Assembly (NCBI GenBank): GCA_009919445.1
Contig: RGBY01000097.1
Span: 1 to 8,430, forward strand
Direction: 5' to 3'
DNA length: 8,430 nt
Source: Planctomycetia bacterium
GTDB lineage: Bacteria > Planctomycetota > Planctomycetia > Pirellulales > UBA1268
The notes under the pieces are model-generated. The model was not told the origin of the DNA. It ran no database searches and saw only the letters and a program-made list of their open reading frames with translations. Of this stretch, positions 1-5,496 are shown piece by piece. Both the position numbers and the translations under genes were made by a program. Every line of letters begins with the position of its first letter. The first letter of the stretch is position 1.

Positions 1-186
1 GTTGTTGTAGACGTTGTAGTTGTCGGACTAGTTGTTGTCGACGAAGTTGTTGTGGTTGTAGTAGTGGGCTCCTCAGGCGCTGGTGTAGGTGCTGGCGTAG
101 GCGCTGGTGTAGGAGCTGGCGTAGGAGTTGGCGTAGGAGTTGGTGTTGGCGTTGGTGTTGGCGTTGGCGTTGGTGTTGGTGTTGGT
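1..186. repeat. Low-complexity tract: GTN triplets then GGNGTN/GGNGCN hexamers
   Basis: Bases 1-66 are almost entirely GTT, GTA, GTC and GTG triplets with a few interruptions (GAC, GGA, CTA, GAA). Bases 76-186 are 37 triplets alternating GGN with GTN or GCN, about 18 copies of a 6-base unit. The unit drifts from GGTGTA/GGAGCT types on the left to almost pure GGTGTT/GGCGTT on the right, so the right end is the more homogeneous and probably the younger expansion. On the plus strand it reads as Val runs and Gly-Val dipeptides. On the minus strand one frame reads Thr/Ser runs and Thr-Pro or Ala-Pro dipeptides, a far more natural protein linker. Tracts like this change length by slippage and are prone to assembly error. 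There is no spacer structure, so it is not a CRISPR array. Confidence 0.85.
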
Positions 187-326
187 ACAACACCAGCTCC
201 GCCTGAACCAGAATCAGCGGCAGCAGCCAAAGCTGCAGCTGCAGCAATTGCTGCGGCTATTGCACCTGCTGAAAGGGATCCACTTGCTGCATCCTGAGCA
301 GCGACCCGCAGTCTGGCGGCGGACAC
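1..326 (-). CDS. Partial Thr/Pro-rich linker protein, runs off the left edge (tentative)
   Basis: A minus-strand frame is open from 386 to the left edge without a stop, with an in-frame TGA at 389-387. Read from a possible GTG start at 326, it has an Ala-rich segment of about 25 residues (around residues 17-40), a short Gly/Ser patch, about 20 Thr-Pro or Ala-Pro dipeptides, the residues PEEP, then Thr/Ser runs to the edge. Thr/Pro stretches of this kind are typical linkers in secreted or surface multidomain proteins. The Ala-rich segment could act as a signal or membrane segment. No ATG exists in the frame and no ribosome binding site is obvious before the GTG. The first part also lies antisense to the cytochrome-like fragment ending at 541, so the true 5' limit is doubtful. 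It may be a gene fragment with no intact start. The Gly-Val reading of the other strand is less natural. No function can be assigned. Confidence 0.3.
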   Translation of the reverse strand, partial: MSAARLRVAAQDAASGSLSAGAIAAAIAAAAALAAAADSGSGGAGVVPTPTPTPTPTPTPTPTPTPTPTPAPTPAPTPAPTPAPEEPTTTTTTTSSTTTSPTTTTSTT

Positions 327-541
327 CAACCGGTTACGATGCTGACCGGGTCGGCCTGGAAGTGGAGGAGTTCTCTGCCGCTGCCTTCACGCAGCAGCTT
401 GCTGCAGGGCTATCAGCCGCTGAGCGGCGGCAGTTTTTCGATACGTCACAGCCGGGTAAATCGGCTGCCGGTCATGATTTTCCGGCGGTGCTTTCGGAGG
501 CTGAACGCGAGGCGGTGCTTGAGTATCTCAAGTCGCTCTAG
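140..541 (+). CDS. C-terminal part of a cytochrome-c-like protein, 5' end missing or frameshifted
   Basis: The frame is open from 137 (after an in-frame TAG at 134-136) to the TAG at 539-541. The first part is just the repeat read in a Leu/Val/Ala register. Convincing protein begins around 272, with a segment containing HPEQRPAVWRRTPTGYD, then RVGLEVEEF, a charged helix, GKSAAGHDF, and the end EAVLEYLKSL. The pattern G-K/R-S-x-x-G-H-x-F followed by an acidic helix and EYLK(S/T)L is what I recall at the C-terminus of planctomycete cytochrome-c-like and di-haem oxidoreductase-like proteins. The fragment contains no CxxCH haem site, so the family call rests on the tail alone. No ATG or ribosome binding site precedes the recognisable part; the only start is a TTG at 140 inside the repeat. 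It is therefore probably the 3' remnant of a longer gene, cut by rearrangement at the repeat or put out of frame by an indel within it. A sequencing or assembly error in the repeat would look the same. Confidence 0.42.
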   Translation: MVLALVLALALVLVLVQHQLRLNQNQRQQPKLQLQQLLRLLHLLKGIHLLHPEQRPAVWRRTPTGYDADRVGLEVEEFSAAAFTQQLAAGLSAAERRQFFDTSQPGKSAAGHDFPAVLSEAEREAVLEYLKSL

Positions 542-547
542 CGGGCC

Positions 548-612
548 CCTGGAAAAAGCTCATCATGTCCTTTTCCCAGGAATGCGGGCGAACGCTCGGC
601 CCGCTGGGCCGA
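548..612 (+). terminator. Possible tandem-hairpin terminator after the cytochrome-like fragment
   Basis: Just 6 bases past the TAG at 539-541, CCTGGAAAAAG (548-558) pairs with CTTTTCCCAGG (570-580), apart from one A/C mismatch, around an 11-base loop. It is followed by TCGGCCC (596-602) pairing perfectly with GGGCCGA (606-612) around GCT. Position and stability fit transcription termination of the upstream gene. Neither stem has a downstream run of T, so this is not a textbook intrinsic terminator. Confidence 0.35.
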
Positions 613-793
613 CACCGGAAAACGCAGAGGTTTTTCAGGGGTGCCGGTCGCCCCTGCCCACGGCGGTAGCCTTTTCACCGTCTGCTGGCGGAGGTGGTGG
701 ACTGCGACTTGCGGCAGCCGGTTGTGTTAGAGTGTGGCGACGCAGCAGGACGGCCTTTGGCGATCCTGCCTTCCTGGATCGAGTAGCCATGTC

Positions 794-799
794 GGAGAG
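794..799 (+). promoter_or_regulatory. Ribosome binding site of thiC
   Basis: GGAGAG (794-799) lies 5 bases before the ATG at 805. It supports this start over the earlier in-frame or near-frame ATG at 789, which has no comparable site and does not lead into the ThiC reading frame. Confidence 0.6.
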
Positions 800-804
800 A
801 ACTG

Positions 805-2157
805 ATGACCCAGCTTGAACGAGCCCGTGCCAACGAAATCACTCCAGAAATGAAGTTCGTCGCCCAACGCGAGGATCTTCCCGAGGAACTGATTTGCAGT
901 GAGGTTGCCCGTGGCCGCATGGTCATTCCTGCGAATACGGTGCACCTCACCAAGCGGCTTGAGCCGATGGCTATCGGCGTGGCTGCCCTGACGAAAATCA
1001 ACGCCAATATCGGTAATTCAGCAGTCACCAGTGACGAGGCAACGGAGCTCGAAAAGCTACACATGGCGGTCCATTACGGTGCTGACACGGTAATGGATCT
1101 TTCCACGGGCAAGGATATCGACACGATCAGGCAGGCCATCATCGCGGCCTCTCCGGTTCCGATTGGCACGGTCCCGATCTATCAGATGCTGGAAGAACTT
1201 GGTGGTGACATCGACGACATGAAACCACAGCACTTCCTCGACATGTGCGAGAAGCAGGCCTCGCAAGGGGTCGACTACATGACCGTCCATGCAGGACTGC
1301 TGCAAGAGCACCTCCATCTGACGACTGCCCGAATCACCGGTATCGTCAGTCGCGGGGGCTCACTGATCGCCCGCTGGATGATGACCCACAAGGAGCAAAA
1401 CCCGCTCTACACCCATTTCGAAGACCTCTGCGATATTTTCCGCCAGTACGACGTTACCTGGAGCCTTGGTGACGGGCTGCGGCCTGGTTGTATTGCGGAT
1501 GCCAGCGACGAAGCCCAGTTCTCAGAACTCCATGTGCTTGGTGAACTGACACGTCGGGCCTGGGCCAAGGGCTGTCAGGTGATGGTGGAAGGGCCGGGCC
1601 ATGTGCCGATGGATCAGATCGACATGAACGTGAAGCGGCAGATGAGTGAGTGTGATGAGGCGCCCTTTTATGTGCTGGGGCCATTGGTCACCGACATCGC
1701 TCCTGGCTACGACCACATCACCAGCGCCATTGGGGCGGCCCTTGCCGGCTGGAGTGGCGCTGCCATGCTCTGCTATGTGACGCCAAAAGAGCACCTTGGC
1801 CTGCCTGATGCCGAGGATGTCAAGCAGGGGGTGATTGCCTATAAGATTGCCGCCCATGCGGCCGATCTCGCCCGGCATCGCAAGAATGCCCGGGACCGTG
1901 ACGATGCCCTCTCCCGAGCCCGCTTTAACTTTGACTGGAGTGAGCAGTTCCGGCTGTCACTCGACCCCGAGACGGCACAGCGGTATCACGATGAGACGCT
2001 GCCGCAGGACACGTTTAAGTCAGCCCAGTTTTGCAGCATGTGTGGTCCGAAGTACTGTTCGATGAAGATCACCCAGGACATCCGCAATATGGCTGCAGCC
2101 GAGGCAGAGCAGGGGGGCGTTAGCCAGCCTGTCCAGATTGAACTGCCGACCAGTTAG
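805..2157 (+). CDS. thiC: Phosphomethylpyrimidine synthase ThiC
   Basis: This 450-residue protein is the radical-SAM enzyme that rearranges 5-aminoimidazole ribotide into hydroxymethylpyrimidine phosphate, the pyrimidine half of thiamin, in the cytosol. The family blocks appear in order: MKFVAQREDLPEELI near residues 16-30, INANIGNSA at 65-73, the barrel segments MDLSTG (97-102), PIGTVPIYQ (119-127), VHAGLL (161-166), SRGGS (182-186) and SLGDGLRPG (220-228), then VEGPGHVPMDQI (261-272), PGYDHITSAIG (300-310) and CYVTPKEHLGLP (323-334). The C-terminal CxxCxxxxC cluster motif is complete (Cys410, Cys413, Cys418) and should bind the 4Fe-4S cluster. The conserved His residues 266, 304 and 330 are present. 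It is the short form, without the long N-terminal extension of the roughly 630-residue enterobacterial enzyme. It appears to be a single-gene unit: no other thi gene is adjacent and the next gene converges on it. No TPP riboswitch is recognisable upstream. Confidence 0.97.
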   Translation: MTQLERARANEITPEMKFVAQREDLPEELICSEVARGRMVIPANTVHLTKRLEPMAIGVAALTKINANIGNSAVTSDEATELEKLHMAVHYGADTVMDLSTGKDIDTIRQAIIAASPVPIGTVPIYQMLEELGGDIDDMKPQHFLDMCEKQASQGVDYMTVHAGLLQEHLHLTTARITGIVSRGGSLIARWMMTHKEQNPLYTHFEDLCDIFRQYDVTWSLGDGLRPGCIADASDEAQFSELHVLGELTRRAWAKGCQVMVEGPGHVPMDQIDMNVKRQMSECDEAPFYVLGPLVTDIAPGYDHITSAIGAALAGWSGAAMLCYVTPKEHLGLPDAEDVKQGVIAYKIAAHAADLARHRKNARDRDDALSRARFNFDWSEQFRLSLDPETAQRYHDETLPQDTFKSAQFCSMCGPKYCSMKITQDIRNMAAAEAEQGGVSQPVQIELPTS

Positions 2158-2190
2158 GCCAAAGCAAAGATGCCCGGGTAGCAGGCTAAT

Positions 2191-2237
2191 GCTGAGCCGC
2201 TTGCCGCAGGAGTGCTTGCGGCAGGGGCATGCTCAGG
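2191..2237. terminator. Bidirectional hairpin between convergent thiC and cysS
   Basis: CTTGCCGCA (2200-2208) pairs with TGCGGCAGG (2217-2225), with one G-U pair and an 8-base loop. It is nested inside CTGAGC (2192-2197) paired with GCTCAG (2231-2236). The structure fills most of the 88-base gap between the thiC stop (2157) and the cysS stop (2246) of two convergent genes, the position where a shared terminator is expected. A T-tract is lacking on both strands. Confidence 0.6.
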
Positions 2238-2245
2238 CAGGTTTC

Positions 2246-3820
2246 CTACTTCTTGCTCCAGCCCGTGCCATCCGGCCGATCTTCAAGCTGAATGCCTGCC
2301 TCACCGAGTGAATCACGGATGAGGTCAGCAGTGGCAAAGTCTTTCGCCTTCCGGGCCCGGGCACGCAACTCGATGACCAGGTCCATCAGGCTGCCGACAA
2401 GAGCCTCGTCGGCACTGCCGCCGGTGGCGACGGGTGGTGCGAGAAACAGACCCAGGGTGCCGGTGAGTTCTCGCAGCACAAGCATGATGGCATCGAGGGC
2501 CTGCCGATCGGCAGGCTGTGGCGCCTTTTCCAGCCCGTGGCTGTCGATGAATTTGTTGGTGAGCCGGACAAAGTCAAACAGGCTCGCCACCGCAATGGCG
2601 GTATTGAAGTCGTCATCCATCGCCTCCAGGAAGCGAGTTCGCAGGGCGGAGACTTCTTCGGAAACGTCAGCGGCGAGATCCGCCAGTGCGGCTGTTCCCG
2701 CCTGGCGGTCGCGTGTGGGTAAGCCGTAGAAGGATGGGCCACCCAGTCGTTCGTAGCGGGCGAAGAGCCGTTCAAAAGCCTCTAATGCCCGGGCCGATTC
2801 CCCGAGGGGCTCCTCGCCGAAATGGATCGGGCTGCGGTAGTGGGTCGAGAGGAGCAGAAGTTTGATCGCTTCAGGACGGTGTCGGCTGAGCAATTCTTTA
2901 AAGGGTTCAGCACCAGTTGATTTCGAAATTTTTGTGGCAGCTTGATCGGCTGGGTCAGCACCGCCGTCTCGTGGTCGGCCACCAACTTTGCCGGCTGCTC
3001 CCGCCGCCTGCATCAGGCCATTGTGCATCCAGTAGGTTGCCATTGGGCAGCCGTGCAGGGACTCACTTTGGGCAATCTCGTTTTCATGGTGAGGGAAGAC
3101 GAGATCAAGGCCGCCTCCATGAATGTCAAAGTGCTTGCCGAGGAGTGCACCGCTCATTGCTGAGCATTCGATGTGCCAGCCCGGTCGGCCGGGGCCCCAT
3201 GGGCTTTCCCAGGATGGCTCTCCCGGTTTGGCCTGCTTCCAGAGGGCAAAGTCAGCAGGAGAACGCTTGCGATCAGCAGTCGAGCCACCCTCGCCCTGGG
3301 TCTGTTCAACAGTGCGGTTGGTGAGTTTGCCGTAGTCGTCGTCTTTGGTGACATCAAAATAGACGTCGCCGTCTGCGGCGTAAGCAAAGCCTTTGTCAAC
3401 GAGCCCCTGAATGAAGGCAATGATGCCGTCAATGTGGTCGGTTGCCTTCGGCATCTCGTCAATGCCATCCACGCCGAGAGCGGCAAGATTGTCGAGGTAG
3501 TCAGTAGTCATCTCGCGGGCTAGGTCTGCCATCGACATGCCTCGGGCCGCGCTTTCGGCAATGAGTTTGTCGTCAACATCGGTGATGTTCACCACCCAGG
3601 TGACATGCCAGCCGGAATAGACGAGATACCGCTTGACGGTGTCGAAAATGACAGGCCCGACCATGTGCCCAATGTGACTCGGCTTATAGACCGTCGGCCC
3701 GCAGAGATACATGCCCACCTTGCCGGGGCTGACCGTCTGGAAGGATTCCTTCTTGTGGCTGAGCGTGTTGTAGATCTCAATCGTGGGAAGCGTCTGGGAT
3801 GCCTGCTGGGTCTCCGCCAT
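2246..3820 (-). CDS. cysS: Cysteine--tRNA ligase (cysteinyl-tRNA synthetase)
   Basis: This 524-residue cytosolic class Ia synthetase charges tRNA-Cys with cysteine using ATP. The N-terminus carries YNTL (17-20), then MYLCGPTVY with Cys40 and the HIGH signature intact at 49-52. NITDVDDKL (78-86) follows. Cys219 in HIECSAMS and the HHENE block (244-248) complete the usual Cys/Cys/His/Glu zinc site that selects cysteine. The KMSKS loop is present as KISKS at 297-301, followed by HRPEAIKLLLLSTHYRSP and a helical C-terminal domain ending in a small tRNA-binding region. Between the conserved WMHNG (264-268) and KISKS there are about 20 more residues than in the E. coli enzyme, a Gly/Ala/Arg/Asp-rich insertion (see findings). 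The family is usually about 460-500 residues, and this insertion accounts for much of the extra length. The ATG at 3820 lies 78 bases beyond the ispF stop, so the two are probably co-transcribed. A GGAG lies about 12 bases before the ATG, rather far for a ribosome binding site. Confidence 0.97.
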   Translation of the reverse strand: MAETQQASQTLPTIEIYNTLSHKKESFQTVSPGKVGMYLCGPTVYKPSHIGHMVGPVIFDTVKRYLVYSGWHVTWVVNITDVDDKLIAESAARGMSMADLAREMTTDYLDNLAALGVDGIDEMPKATDHIDGIIAFIQGLVDKGFAYAADGDVYFDVTKDDDYGKLTNRTVEQTQGEGGSTADRKRSPADFALWKQAKPGEPSWESPWGPGRPGWHIECSAMSGALLGKHFDIHGGGLDLVFPHHENEIAQSESLHGCPMATYWMHNGLMQAAGAAGKVGGRPRDGGADPADQAATKISKSTGAEPFKELLSRHRPEAIKLLLLSTHYRSPIHFGEEPLGESARALEAFERLFARYERLGGPSFYGLPTRDRQAGTAALADLAADVSEEVSALRTRFLEAMDDDFNTAIAVASLFDFVRLTNKFIDSHGLEKAPQPADRQALDAIMLVLRELTGTLGLFLAPPVATGGSADEALVGSLMDLVIELRARARKAKDFATADLIRDSLGEAGIQLEDRPDGTGWSKK

Positions 3821-3867
3821 GAGGTTCTGTCACTCCGTTGAATGTAGTCGTTTCTCGTCGATCGGAT

Positions 3868-3882
3868 GCCGGCCCAGCCGGC
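3868..3882. other. GC-rich hairpin in the ispF-cysS gap
   Basis: GCCGGC (3868-3873) and GCCGGC (3877-3882) flank CCA and form a perfect 6-bp stem with a 3-base loop. It lies 16 bases past the ispF stop on the minus strand, inside the 78-base gap before cysS. On the minus strand it lacks a T-tract, so it may be an attenuating or mRNA-processing structure rather than a full terminator. The run GTTGTTTTG on its plus-strand side is on the wrong strand for either gene. Confidence 0.4.
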
Positions 3883-3898
3883 GGTTGTTTTGTCCGGT

Positions 3899-4375
3899 TC
3901 AATCCTGCTGAAGAAGCACAACGCACTCGGCCGCAATTGCCTGCTCTGTGCCAATCGGACCCACGCCTTCCCCGGTCTTGGCCTTCAGCCAGACTCGGGA
4001 CTCGTCGGTGCCGAGCAATTTGGCAATCCGTTTGCGGATGGCCGAACGATGCGGAAGGATTTTGGGCCGTTGGGCGAAGATGACGCAATCCAGATTCCCG
4101 AGCTGCCAGCCGGCGGCTCGTACGTGATCCAAAGCGATGGCCAGCATTTCGGCTGATGCCCGTCCACGATTGGCTGGGTCTGTGTTGGGGAAAAGTTCAC
4201 CGATATCCCCCAAACCGGCGGCTCCCAGGAGGGCGTCGGTGATTGCGTGCAGCAGCACATCGGCGTCACTGTGGCCGACCGCCCGCCGATCGTGGGGCAA
4301 ATGGAGGCCGCCGAGCCAGAGCCCGTCCCCCGGCTCCAGCCGGTGGGTGTCGTGTCCGAGTCCAATTCGCTGCAT
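3899..4375 (-). CDS. ispF: 2-C-methyl-D-erythritol 2,4-cyclodiphosphate synthase
   Basis: IspF catalyses the fifth step of the non-mevalonate (MEP) isoprenoid pathway, closing CDP-methylerythritol phosphate into the cyclodiphosphate with release of CMP. At 158 residues it has the normal length of the single-domain enzyme, which works as a cytosolic trimer. The N-terminal RIGLGHDTHRL gives metal ligands Asp9 and His11, and HSDADVLLHAITDALLG (35-51) supplies His43 and the catalytic-loop Asp/His residues. GDIGELFPNTDP (56-67) follows, and the C-terminal KAKTGEGVGPIGTEQAIAA block (131-149) contains the conserved Thr and Glu that bind the cytidine/diphosphate part. All key residues appear intact. 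The ATG at 4375 is preceded by GGAG with an 8-base spacing. It lies upstream of cysS in the same direction; ispF near cysS is a linkage seen in several bacterial groups. It is a stand-alone enzyme, not fused to IspD. Its product feeds polyprenyl synthesis, which could indirectly supply the prenyltransferase at 7313-8284, but that link is inference. Confidence 0.97.
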   Translation of the reverse strand: MQRIGLGHDTHRLEPGDGLWLGGLHLPHDRRAVGHSDADVLLHAITDALLGAAGLGDIGELFPNTDPANRGRASAEMLAIALDHVRAAGWQLGNLDCVIFAQRPKILPHRSAIRKRIAKLLGTDESRVWLKAKTGEGVGPIGTEQAIAAECVVLLQQD

Positions 4376-4452
4376 GGGTGGGGCTCCATCGTGGGAAAGG
4401 CTGTCGGACGACGCCCGCAGCCGGACTGCAGTTTTGACCTATACTTGCATGT
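4376..4452. promoter_or_regulatory. Divergent promoter region between ispF and the ABC-exporter operon
   Basis: These 77 bases separate the divergent starts of ispF and the ABC ATPase and must hold the promoters for both directions. On the minus strand, CTCC at 4384-4387 is the ispF ribosome binding site read in reverse. Around 4434-4458 lie the plus-strand TATACT box and a TGCAT-GT-ATGCA inverted repeat. The minus strand reads TATAGG over 4440-4445, a possible -10 for ispF, but no good -35 is found at the right distance. Confidence 0.5.
4440..4445 (+). promoter_or_regulatory. Probable -10 box (TATACT) for a leaderless ABC operon transcript
   Basis: TATACT differs from the TATAAT consensus at one position and ends 7 bases before the ATG at 4453. 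Transcription from it would begin at about 4452-4453, on the start codon itself. There is no Shine-Dalgarno-like sequence between the box and the ATG, which fits leaderless initiation. A convincing -35 at 17 bases is not seen; a TTGACC directly abuts the box (4434-4439), which is too close to serve. Confidence 0.5.
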
Positions 4453-4457
4453 ATGCA
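4446..4457. promoter_or_regulatory. Inverted repeat TGCAT-GT-ATGCA across the start codon
   Basis: TGCAT (4446-4450) and ATGCA (4453-4457) form a perfect 5-base inverted repeat with a 2-base spacer, directly after the TATACT box and covering the likely transcription start and the ATG. A repressor bound here would block the divergent region. It is short enough to be chance, so this is only a candidate operator. Confidence 0.25.
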
Positions 4458-5496
4458 CAACCGCAGTGAGTCTTCGGCCGATCGGGTGATCGAGGTTGAG
4501 GGCCTGACCAAACAGTATCGCGTGTTCGACAAGCCCGAGGGGCTCTGGGCGAGCGTCCGCGGCCTGTTCCACCGGGAAAGCCGCGTCATTGAGGCTTTGC
4601 GGGGGGTCGATCTGCGGGTCAATCGAGGTGAATTCCTGGCCATGCTCGGCCCCAACGGGGCTGGAAAAACGACTTTCCTGAAGCTCCTTTCTGGAATCAT
4701 CACCCCCACCCGTGGCACGGCCCGCGTGCTCGGTCACGTTCCCTGGGAACGCACCGATGACTTTCGGCGGCGTTTTGCCCTGGTGATGGGCCAGAAAAAT
4801 CAACTCTGGTGGGATCTCCCGGCGGCCGAGAGTTTTCGTCTCCATCAGGAGATCTACCGGATCGAGCCACGACGATTTGCCCGCATTCGGGATGAGTTGG
4901 TCGACATGCTGCAAGTTGGCAGGTTGCTCGGTCAGCCCGTACGAGAACTGTCACTCGGGGAGCGGATGAAACTGGAATTGGTCGCCGCCCTCCTTCATGA
5001 GCCGGAAGTGCTTTTTCTCGATGAGCCGACCATCGGCCTCGACGTGGTCGCCCAGCACACCATTCATGAATTTCTCCGCAGGGTGCAACGGCAACGCTCG
5101 GTCACCGTGATCCTTACGACGCACTACATGAAAGACGTTGCCGCGCTTTGTGAACGGGTTGTTGTCGTCACCAGTGGCAGCATTCTCTACGACGGTTCAC
5201 TCGAGCAGATTGTCGATCGGTTCACCACCCACAAAGTAGTGACGCTTGATTTTGAGGAGCCACCACCGGCAGAGCAGGTGCAGCGGTTTGGGTTTCCTTG
5301 GGAAATGCGTGGGCCGCGGGTGACCCTGCGGATTGACCGCACGCAGATTGCCGAGGTCCTGCCCCGCTTGTTGGCTGACAAGCAGGTGCGGGACGTTTCA
5401 GTGGAAGATGTTCCGCTTGAGGAGATTGTGGCAGGGCTATTTCGCGGGGCGTCTGCGGCAGCCAACACCTCGACTGAGCCAGCGGGGGTGGAATGA
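4453..5496 (+). CDS. ABC transporter ATP-binding protein (COG4586 type, ABC-2 exporter)
   Basis: This 347-residue nucleotide-binding subunit should power the two permeases encoded directly after it, acting on the inner face of the cytoplasmic membrane. All ATPase motifs are visible: Walker A GPNGAGKTT (66-74), Q-loop Gln114 in VMGQKNQLWWDLP, signature LSLGER (166-171), Walker B VLFLDEP with Glu191, D-loop GLD (195-197) and H-loop His224. The residues before Walker A (a long FDKPEGLWASVRGLFHRE segment) and the QKNQLWWDLPAAES block are typical of the COG4586 subfamily rather than of simple NatA or DrrA ATPases. The domain ends near 250, followed by a roughly 95-residue C-terminal region, perhaps a regulatory fold. 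The ATG at 4453 has no ribosome binding site but sits just after a TATACT box. A GTG at 4486 (codon 12) is the alternative start and would begin just before the conserved IEVEGLTK. The stop overlaps the next start by 4 bases, indicating coupled translation. The substrate is not predictable from sequence. Confidence 0.93.
   Translation: MHNRSESSADRVIEVEGLTKQYRVFDKPEGLWASVRGLFHRESRVIEALRGVDLRVNRGEFLAMLGPNGAGKTTFLKLLSGIITPTRGTARVLGHVPWERTDDFRRRFALVMGQKNQLWWDLPAAESFRLHQEIYRIEPRRFARIRDELVDMLQVGRLLGQPVRELSLGERMKLELVAALLHEPEVLFLDEPTIGLDVVAQHTIHEFLRRVQRQRSVTVILTTHYMKDVAALCERVVVVTSGSILYDGSLEQIVDRFTTHKVVTLDFEEPPPAEQVQRFGFPWEMRGPRVTLRIDRTQIAEVLPRLLADKQVRDVSVEDVPLEEIVAGLFRGASAAANTSTEPAGVE

Larger units (their letters stand above)
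542..804. other. Non-coding leader between the cytochrome-like fragment and thiC, with three hairpins
   Basis: I see no believable gene in these 263 bases. There are three inverted repeats: an 11-bp stem with one mismatch (548-558 with 570-580), a perfect 7-bp stem with a 3-base loop (596-602 with 606-612), and a perfect 6-bp CAGGGG/CCCCTG stem (636-641 with 651-656). A shorter CGATCC/GGATCG stem (761-766 with 776-781) ends just before the thiC ribosome binding site. The first two could end the upstream transcript, although neither has a T-tract after it. A TPP riboswitch would be expected before many thiC genes, but the hallmark CUGAGA and GAACCUGAUC elements are not visible. No convincing -35/-10 pair was found. 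Confidence 0.55.

Noticed and set aside
76..186. CRISPR array or satellite with spacers
   Set aside because: The units are 6 bases, degenerate and contiguous, without unique spacers.
52..297. Plus-strand ORF of Gly-Val repeats with an Ala-rich tail
   Set aside because: It is a by-product of the repeat. The frame is open from base 1 and consists of Val runs and Gly-Val dipeptides, whereas the minus strand reads as a natural Thr/Pro linker. No ribosome binding site or family resemblance.
636..656. AGGGGTGCC motif resembling the 5' end of a TPP riboswitch before thiC
   Set aside because: It only forms a simple CAGGGG/CCCCTG hairpin. The conserved CUGAGA, GAACCUGAUC and closing GUAGGGA elements are not found in the following bases.
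339..818. Plus-strand ORF spanning the cytochrome-like 3' end and the thiC leader
   Set aside because: Ser/Arg-rich shadow in a different frame from the recognisable C-terminus. It crosses the hairpins and runs into the thiC start without its own ribosome binding site.
4434..4439. TTGACC as a -35 box for the ABC operon
   Set aside because: It directly abuts the TATACT box with no spacer, so the two cannot act as a -35/-10 pair.
3985..4914. Long minus-strand ORF (309 codons) across the ispF/ABC boundary
   Set aside because: It lies antisense to the ATPase and in another frame of ispF, both of which are unmistakable. Its protein shows no family pattern and is a shadow of high-GC coding sequence.
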